From Baffinella frigidus (Eukaryota; Cryptophyceae; Cryptomonadales; Baffinellaceae): a stretch of DNA of 10,898 nucleotides. The translations under genes were made by a program, and so were the position numbers. The stretch spans positions 370,451 to 381,348 of the forward strand of contig MU646577.1 of assembly GCA_026770585.1 (NCBI GenBank). The letters are read 5' to 3'. Shown here piece after piece: positions 6,612 to 10,898 of the stretch. A model generated the notes under the pieces. It was given only the letters and a program-made list of their open reading frames with translations. It was not told where the DNA came from and ran no database searches. The first letter of the stretch is position 1. Every line of letters starts with the position of its first letter.

Positions 6612-7118
6612 ATGACTGACCCGAACCCGGAGCTCCCGCTCACCCTTGGGAAGCGCGTCATCATCTTCGGGAAGCGGAAGGGAACCGTCAGATATATCGG
6701 CGACACAGAGTTTGGGCCGGGTAACAGCACCTCCCGTGTGCTCCCACTGCGATATTGTAGGTAGGACATGTGACAGCTCCCTGGAGTGCACCAGCCCAAG
6801 GGATTCCATTGCCCGATCTGTAAACAAGAATCTCTGCTCCGCAGGCACGTGGGTAGGAATCGAGCTGGACAAGCCGACAGGGTCTCACGATGGTGGAGCG
6901 CAGGGGAAGCGCTACTTCACATGTACCCCCCCCCCCCCTCGCCGTCGCAACAAGATTCACCGAACCCATCTTGCCTGCGGCTGCGCTGCGGTCGAGGCGA
7001 CCCTGTCTGCTTCACCTCCGCGGTTGACCCACCCGCTGAGCCCCACGCCCGAGCAGGCCCGGCCGGCCATGGGGTGTACGTGCAGCGGCACGGCGTCCTC
7101 TCCATCAACTCATGGCAG
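6612..7118 (+). CDS. CAP-Gly domain protein, N-terminal part, three exons
   Basis: Exons 6612-6720, 6845-6922 and 7057-7118, when joined, encode a complete N-terminal CAP-Gly domain at about residues 12-79. This small beta-rich module binds the C-terminal EEY/F tails of tubulin and EB proteins at microtubule plus ends. Visible family signatures are KGTVRYIGDTEFGPG across the first junction, GTWVGIELDKPTG, GKRYFTC and GHGVYVQR. The usual GKNDG motif reads GSHDG (residues 49-53), so its Lys and Asn are replaced. The start is the first ATG after an in-frame stop at 6558. Both introns are GT-AG, and the first contains an in-frame stop. After residue 83 (SWQ) either a third intron begins at 7119 or the frame runs on to a TGA at 7302-7304 (144 residues) through Pro-rich sequence and a repeat. 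Dynactin p150, CLIP, tubulin cofactors or kinesin-type proteins are all possible; the subfamily cannot be set. It may be truncated. Confidence 0.8.
6721..6844 (+). other. Intron 1 of the CAP-Gly gene (124 nt, phase 1)
   Basis: Donor GTAACA at 6721, acceptor CTGCTCCGCAG ending at 6844. Removing it joins EFGP to GTWVGIELD as expected in CAP-Gly domains. Read through, the frame meets a TAG within about 50 nt. Confidence 0.8.
6923..7056 (+). other. Intron 2 of the CAP-Gly gene (134 nt, phase 1)
   Basis: Donor GTACCC at 6923 is followed by a 14-nt C run. The acceptor is CCGAGCAG ending at 7056. Removal joins YFT-C to PAGHGVYV, matching the family's YFxC...GHGxxV end. Confidence 0.75.
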
Positions 7119-7250
7119 GTCTTGCCCCCATGCAGCCACCTCCTCCATCCGCCTGCCCTCGCCCCCTTCCCGTGCCCTTTTCTGGCGAACGGGGGGCGTC
7201 AACCGCCGACCATCTCCCCCGACCCTTCACCGCGGATCTCTAGCTCTGTC

Positions 7251-7365
7251 TCAGCGTTTTTGGGCTCACCAATTTTCTGGACCAACGCTCTTCCCCGCTC
7301 TTGACGGATGTGTACCGCAATTGACGGATGTGTACCGCAATCGCAGATCGTCCACATGAGAATCG
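7251..7365 (-). repeat. Diverged copy of the 40-bp-element repeat
   Basis: GGGCTCACCAATTT, then TTGACGGATGTGTACCGCAA and a CACATGAGAATCGTC end, correspond to the segment around 893-985 and 2010-2090. The 9-bp inverted ends are eroded. It lies within or just after the CAP-Gly reading frame. Confidence 0.55.
7301..7340 (+). repeat. Perfect 20-bp tandem duplication
   Basis: TTGACGGATGTGTACCGCAA occurs twice back to back with no difference. It lies in the core of the diverged 40-bp-element copy, so it is a recent event in an old repeat. Confidence 0.9.
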
Positions 7366-7374
7366 TCTTGTCAA

Positions 7375-7420
7375 CCCGCCTGAAGCAGAACGCGCAGATC
7401 CTATTTCTGCTTCAGGCGGG
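7375..7420. other. Perfect 16-bp hairpin
   Basis: CCCGCCTGAAGCAGAA (7375-7390) is the exact reverse complement of TTCTGCTTCAGGCGGG (7405-7420), with a 14-nt loop. It could be a structured RNA or a small foldback element. Confidence 0.75.
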
Positions 7421-7435
7421 TAGAGCTTTGTACAC

Positions 7436-7468
7436 CCCAAACCCTAAACCCTAAACCCTAACCCCTAA
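7436..7468 (+). repeat. Short perfect CCCTAAA tract
   Basis: Three to four CCCTAAA units without variants. Confidence 0.8.
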
Positions 7469-7554
7469 AAATGACGCCGCGCCCGAAATCAGGCGGCCGC
7501 GAGCCAAATCCAGAGTCTGCTGCGCGGCCGTAAAGACCGCCAGGCACTGCCCCA

Positions 7555-7699
7555 CCACGCGACGATACCCTGCACCTCAAATCTGTCTTTCTATTATTCC
7601 TGGTACAATGCGGGCGGAATCCGTCCGCGGATGAGTAATGATCAGACCCAAACTGGGTTAGTCCACTGTCGATTTGAGGTGTAGGCTATCGTCGCGTGG
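7555..7699. mobile_element. 145-bp foldback element, 29-bp terminal inverted repeats
   Basis: The left end CCACGCGACGATACCCTGC continues to ...CAAATC at 7583. It matches the reverse complement of 7671-7699 at 27 of 29 positions. The interior holds a GCGGGCGGAATCCGTCCGCGG hairpin. CA lies next to both ends, which is too short to call a target duplication. MITE-like; no coding capacity. Confidence 0.75.
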
Positions 7700-8010
7700 C
7701 ATCTGATCCCCTGAACCTCAAAACCCTCCTTTCACCAGTACTTCACCCTTTGATTTTCCAGATTCATCCCTGTGTGATCCGCCTCGACCACACAGCGAAC
7801 TTCGAAGGGATCTTGAATAACCCCTAAGCGATAAGACCTAGGACCCTACGGTAGGCAACCCGTAAGGACATAGGGGGGTTCCTCAGGATAAGGCAACGGA
7901 AACTCGGGCTCTCAGCGCACGAAATTCCCTTCGTAGCCCTCTGTGTGGTGGGTGGCCAATGTAGCCCGCCGCGGTATGACTTGACGTTTTGATGGTGGGG
8001 CGGGTGCATC
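7700..8010. other. Stretch with a remnant of the TA-flanked element
   Basis: Around 7826-7885 the words CCTAGGACCCTACGGTAGG and ATAGGGGGGTTCC resemble the middle of the ~122-bp element, without its ends. No gene is recognised. Confidence 0.4.
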
Positions 8011-8012
8011 CA

Positions 8013-8186
8013 TACGAGGCTGCTCTGTGCCTCAATTTAAAAACGGAAGAGCTACACAAGTGATCATTATGTAGTAATTTTATATGTTTGGTCACGTGGC
8101 TACACGATTTCCGTGCAGCCACGTGACCAACTCGATACAAACCGCCTACAACCGACATTTTCAAAGGGTGCTGTGGTAGCCTCGTA
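8013..8186. mobile_element. 174-bp TA-flanked inverted-repeat element with internal hairpin
   Basis: The outer 11-bp perfect inverted repeat CATACGAGGCT (8011-8021) / AGCCTCGTATG (8178-8188) continues imperfectly inward for about 20 bp. TA lies at both ends. The centre holds an 18/19-bp hairpin, TTGGTCACGTGGCT... (8088-8106) with 8112-8130, loop 5 nt. Its ends and sequence are unrelated to the other elements. Confidence 0.65.
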
Positions 8187-8346
8187 TGCATGCGCGAATC
8201 TCGCATGTTTTCGGAGAGCCTCCCACGGCACAGTTGGCTGATTCCTCTGTGCGGCCGTACTAGCGCTCCCCGGGTTAGTTAACCGCGCTGGTACAAACCC
8301 TGCGCGATTCAGTCAACTGCATCGGCTTCGGCAGGAAACGCGGAGT

Positions 8347-8484
8347 TGCTATTTTAGGCATTGCACCCAGGCGTAAGATAGCATAAAAGCGCAAGTGGAA
8401 CCAGATGGGGACAATCTCGCAACATAACTGAACCACTTGCGCTTTTGTGCTATCTTACGCCTGGGTTGTATTCCTAAAATAGCA
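8347..8484. mobile_element. 138-bp foldback element with 52-bp arms
   Basis: Arms 8347-8398 and 8433-8484 match as inverted repeats at 47 of 52 positions around a 34-nt loop. The ends are TGCTATTTTAGG and CCTAAAATAGCA. The stem would fold as one long hairpin RNA. No clear target-site duplication. Confidence 0.8.
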
Positions 8485-8625
8485 TATGCACCCTTAACTT
8501 AAGCGGTGTAATATAGCGAGACACGTTTTGCCCTAAGATACGCAACTGATCCAGGAATGTTGCGAAATGAGCAGGAGACTGAGTACAAGCGGGCGTTCCA
8601 GACGTGGAACCAGATGGAGATGGGC

Positions 8626-8899
8626 GACGAGAGCGAATACTTGTGCGCAGCCCCCCCGCACGGTTGACTAAACCGGGCAAGGTTGGTTCGTGGATGATGA
8701 CTGATACGGCACGTGAATGCTTGTGCGCAGCCTCGCTCGTTCGTAGACGGTGACTCGCCCGGGCAAGGTTTGTACGTGGACGATGACTGACCCTCCCTTA
8801 TCAGTTGTCTAATCCGGACGAGAGCGAATACTTCTAGGGGGGGGCTGCGCAGCCCCCCCCCTAGAGTTGATTAACCCGCGCAAAGGTTTGTACGTGGAA
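8626..8899 (+). repeat. Three ~75-bp tandem-like units
   Basis: Units begin near 8634, 8715 and 8826. Each has GAATACTTGTGCGCAG (or a close variant), a GTTGACTAAACCGGGCAAGG-like middle and TTTGTACGTGGACGATGAC. The GACGAGAGCGAATACTT preface occurs at 8626 and 8818. An open minus-strand frame over the first unit is probably incidental. Confidence 0.7.
8834..8865. other. Near-perfect G/C-run palindrome
   Basis: CTA, eight G, CTGCGCAG, nine C, TAG. The central CTGCGCAG is shared with the GTGCGCAG of the neighbouring units, so the palindrome arose inside a tandem unit. Confidence 0.8.
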
Positions 8900-9160
8900 G
8901 AAATTGAATTGGGAAGTTGATTCTGGTGTTTTGTAAGTTTTTTTCAGCAACACGTCAAACGTCGATACCCCAACGGCGCAAGCAACACTCATTTGTACGG
9001 TGTGGCAAGCTGACGGGCGTGTGAAGAACCGAGTCCGGTTTTCACGTTTGGGAACCATATTGGGATTGCTAGGGGAATCATCGGTGTGATTTCTAAGGAG
9101 GCTGGGATTGAAATCTCTTTACGGAACTGTAGTTAGTACCTCACGCTCCTTCCCCCCTTC
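8900..9160. other. Stretch with no recognised feature
   Basis: A + frame of about 45 codons (TSNVDTPTAQATLICTVWQA...) ends at a TGA near 9090. It has no recognisable domain or start. No repeats are evident. Confidence 0.3.
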
Positions 9161-9325
9161 CCGAATGCAGAAACCAGACGAGGTCGCCTGGTTCAGGTTC
9201 AGGGTATGGGGTCCGTGTTTCAGGGTTTGCCCTAAACCCTGAACCCTGACTGAGCAGAAACCAGACGACCTTGATCTCGCGCGTCGAATCAATTCTCCGC
9301 GCTTAGGAGAAATCATAGGACAAAT

Positions 9326-9389
9326 TACTATGGCATAGCTAATTTTACTTATGAATCCTAATTGAATCAATTACCCCCCCAAACAATCC
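9326..9389 (+). repeat. 64-bp direct repeat, copy 1
   Basis: The TACTATGGCATAGCTAATTT segment ending in a C run and CAATCC recurs at 9740-9804 with few changes. It is AT-rich compared with its surroundings. Confidence 0.8.
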
Positions 9390-9527
9390 CGGTTGGTGCG
9401 CAGAAACCAGACGACGTCCGTCTCGCGCGTCGAACCTCGCTTGTAGTTTTCGGTGTGGGGATGTGGTTCGGGTTTCTGGTTTCGGGTTTACCGAGGGTTG
9501 GCCAGGCATGCAAAACTTGAGACGCCT

Positions 9528-9595
9528 CACGCTCCACCCTCCATCACGCTCCATCCACCCTCACGCTCCACCCTCCCTCACGCTCCATCCACCCT
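9528..9595 (+). repeat. 34-bp tandem duplication
   Basis: Two 34-bp units (9528-9561, 9562-9595) with a single A/C difference. Each is internally CACGCTCCACCCTCC plus CACGCTCCATCCACCCT. Confidence 0.85.
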
Positions 9596-9739
9596 CCCCG
9601 CGAGCAGAAACCAGACAACGTCGATCTCGCACGGCGAGGCGGGGTTGTGGCTAAGGGTGGGGGGTTCCGGGGTTCGGGTTCACCGAGAGTTAGATTGACG
9701 CCTCATGCTGCACCCTCGTGCGAGCAGAAACCAGACGAC

Positions 9740-9804
9740 TACTATGGCATAGGTAATTTTACTTGTGAATCTTAATTAAATCAATTACCCCCCCCTAACA
9801 ATCC
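9740..9804 (+). repeat. 64-bp direct repeat, copy 2
   Basis: Second copy of the 9326 segment. Here it directly follows a CAGAAACCAGACGAC motif, which the first copy does not, so segments have been shuffled. Confidence 0.8.
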
Positions 9805-9865
9805 TGGGCGGTGAACAGAAACCAGACGACGTCGATCTCGCGCGTCGAGTCGATGCTCCGCGCGT

Positions 9866-10372
9866 ATCACCCATCCACCACCGCCACCCCCAACGCCAAC
9901 TCCGCGGTAAACGCTGAACCCTACACCCTACAAGAATACAACCCCAAATCGTTGAACTCTGAATCCTAGAACGCTAAAACGCGAAGACTGTCACCCGTCC
10001 ACCACCGCCACGCCCAACGCCAACTCCGCGGTGAGCTCCACTCCCTGAACACCTAGAGCTATTGTGGTAGGACGTGGCCGTTTTTGATGTTCCACGCTTA
10101 TCACCCATCCACCACCGCCACCCCCAACGCCAACTCCGTGGTGAGTTCTCAACCCTACACCTTACAAGAATAAAACCCCAAATCTCTGAACTCTGCATCC
10201 TAGAACGCTAAAACGCGAAGACTATCACCCATCCACCACCGCCACGCCCAACGTCAACTCCGCGGTGAGCCCTCAGCCAAACCACTCTGTGGTGCGCCCT
10301 ACACCCTAAACCCTGAAACCCTGCACCACCCATCGACCACCGCCACCCCCAACGCCAACTCTGCGGTACGCC
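9866..10372 (+). repeat. ~45-bp repeat, five copies, ~234-bp higher-order period
   Basis: CACCCATCCACCACCGCCAC then CCCAACGCCAACTCCGCGGT occurs at about 9869, 9990, 10100, 10225 and 10327. Copies 1-2 and 3-4 share the same linker (AAGAATACAACCCCAAAT through CTAAAACGCGAAGACT), so a ~234-bp unit has been duplicated. Several copies end in GGTGAG. Confidence 0.8.
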
Positions 10373-10374
10373 CT

Positions 10375-10444
10375 GCACCCTACACCCTCTAAACCCTAAA
10401 CCCCAATCCCTAAACCCTAAACCCTGAACCCTGAACCCTAAAGC

Positions 10445-10476
<32 letters not shown>

Positions 10477-10560
10477 ACCCCAACCCCCAAAATCTTGACC
10501 CCCAAACCCTTAACCCTGAAACCTGAACCCTGGCCCCCAAACCGCAAACCCTAAACCCCA
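10375..10560 (+). repeat. Mixed telomere-variant tract
   Basis: CCCTAAA, CCCTGAA and a run of TCAACCC units (10446-10480), all in the C-rich orientation, ending in less regular CCCCAAACC words. Minus-strand frames through it give LGFRVQGLGFR-type peptides, typical of telomeric repeats read as protein. Confidence 0.8.
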
Positions 10561-10588
10561 ACCCTCCCCTCAGGTCAACCTGTCTCAG

Positions 10589-10636
10589 ACGGCGGGCGTA
10601 TCGATCAAGTGGGAGGACTGGGGAGAAAACGTCGAG
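10589..10636 (+). other. Candidate 48-nt phase-0 exon, VSIKWEDWG type, copy 1
   Basis: Preceded by TGTCTCAG and followed by the possible donor GTGCGT. In frame 0 it reads TAGVSIKWEDWGENVE. An alternative acceptor lies at 10573 (CCCCTCAG). Similarity to 10811-10852 is mainly preserved at protein level in this frame. No family is recognised. Confidence 0.35.
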
Positions 10637-10810
10637 GTGCGTCCACTCCAGGCTGGACAAAGGGGCATTTTTTTGAAAAAAATACAGCGTCTCGTCGTAA
10701 CGATCCTGATTTCGGGCTGGCGTGTCCGAATTCCGGGCAGGAACGTGACCACCCACAGTACAAAACTAGGTCGTGATGCTACATCCACATTTAAATGTGC
10801 TCCCTGTTAG

Positions 10811-10852
10811 ACCGTGTCTATCAAGTGGGAAGACTGGGGTGGAAACTTCCAG
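10811..10852 (+). other. Candidate 42-nt phase-0 exon, VSIKWEDWG type, copy 2
   Basis: Preceded by CTCCCTGTTAG and followed by GTGCGT, it reads TVSIKWEDWGGNFQ in frame 0. It is separated from the first copy by 174 nt that would form a GT-AG intron. The similarity extends past the donor to 10867, so a plain duplicated coding or noncoding repeat is also possible. Confidence 0.35.
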
Positions 10853-10877
10853 GTGCGTCCCTCGCAGAAACAGCCTG

Positions 10878-10898
10878 CCCCCCCCCCCCCCCCCCCCC
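10878..10898 (+). repeat. Terminal poly-C run (21 nt)
   Basis: The window ends inside a homopolymer. Other runs are G12 at about 4091 and C14 at about 6925. The end may coincide with an assembly break. Confidence 0.85.

Larger units (their letters stand above)
9168..9863 (+). repeat. Interspersed CAGAAACCAGACGAC repeat, six copies
   Basis: CAGAAACCAGACGACGTCGA, often followed by TCTCGCGCGTCGA, occurs at about 9168, 9255, 9401, 9606, 9726 and 9816 (some copies with changes). Spacing is irregular (87-205 bp). Intervening segments are themselves partly duplicated, giving a higher-order repeat. It is not CRISPR-like: spacers vary too much in length and are repetitive. Confidence 0.8.

Noticed and set aside
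6408-6872. 154-codon minus-strand frame opposite the CAP-Gly gene
   Set aside because: It is antisense to recognisable CAP-Gly exon 1, with no domain of its own.
8933-8947. GTAAGT-T-run-CAG resembling a 15-nt intron
   Set aside because: The introns supported in this window are 124 and 134 nt, and there is no coding sequence on either side to join.
9168-9863. Possible CRISPR array
   Set aside because: Repeats are imperfect, spacing varies from 87 to 205 bp, the spacers are duplicated, and the setting is eukaryotic.
10208-10756. Minus-strand frames with GFRVQGLGFR-type repeats
   Set aside because: These are telomere-variant repeats translated; they are not protein genes.

Overview
This window is eukaryotic, repeat-dominated, subtelomere-like DNA, probably from a GC-rich microalga or other protist. 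The evidence is many degenerate and some perfect CCCTAAA/TTTAGGG (plant/alga-type telomeric) 7-mers, several small foldback transposon-like elements, homopolymer C/G tracts, and one gene fragment split by short GT-AG introns. There is no sign of bacterial gene organisation. A cryptophyte- or haptophyte-like alga would fit, but this is inference from sequence style only.

Layout. 1-125: telomere-variant array. 125-1026: tandem and inverted repeats, including a 40-bp element bounded by 9-bp inverted repeats. 1109-1465: nested foldback. 1496-1801: duplicated segment whose first copy carries a 103-bp insertion. 2130-2270 and 2626-2760: telomere-variant tracts. 2766-3160: weak coding-like stretch ending in a repeat with a conserved frame. 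3310-3552: TTTAGGG and CCCTAAA tracts facing each other. 3592-4931: three copies of a TA-flanked ~122-bp inverted-repeat element among CT-rich and AT-rich tracts. 5006-5143: another foldback. 5461-6340: GA-rich minisatellite and a triplicated repeat. 6612-7118: start of a CAP-Gly domain gene. 7301-8484: duplications, hairpins and three different foldback elements. 8626-8899: ~75-bp tandem units. 9168-10370: two interspersed minisatellite families. 10375-10560: telomere-variant tract. 10589-10852: a pair of exon-like segments. The window ends in a run of 21 C.

The only family-level protein call is the CAP-Gly (microtubule plus-end binding) domain, which is recovered only when two introns (6721-6844 and 6923-7056) are removed. 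Its downstream part is not recognisable here. Two other places carry coding-like signal without a known family: the VPVSAYVGSSKNLKDL repeat (intact copies at 3108 and 4144, a degraded copy at 4712) and the VSIKWEDWG exon pair (10589 and 10811). The other open frames mostly run through low-complexity or repeat sequence and are not annotated as genes. No rRNA, tRNA, CRISPR array or autonomous transposase was found.
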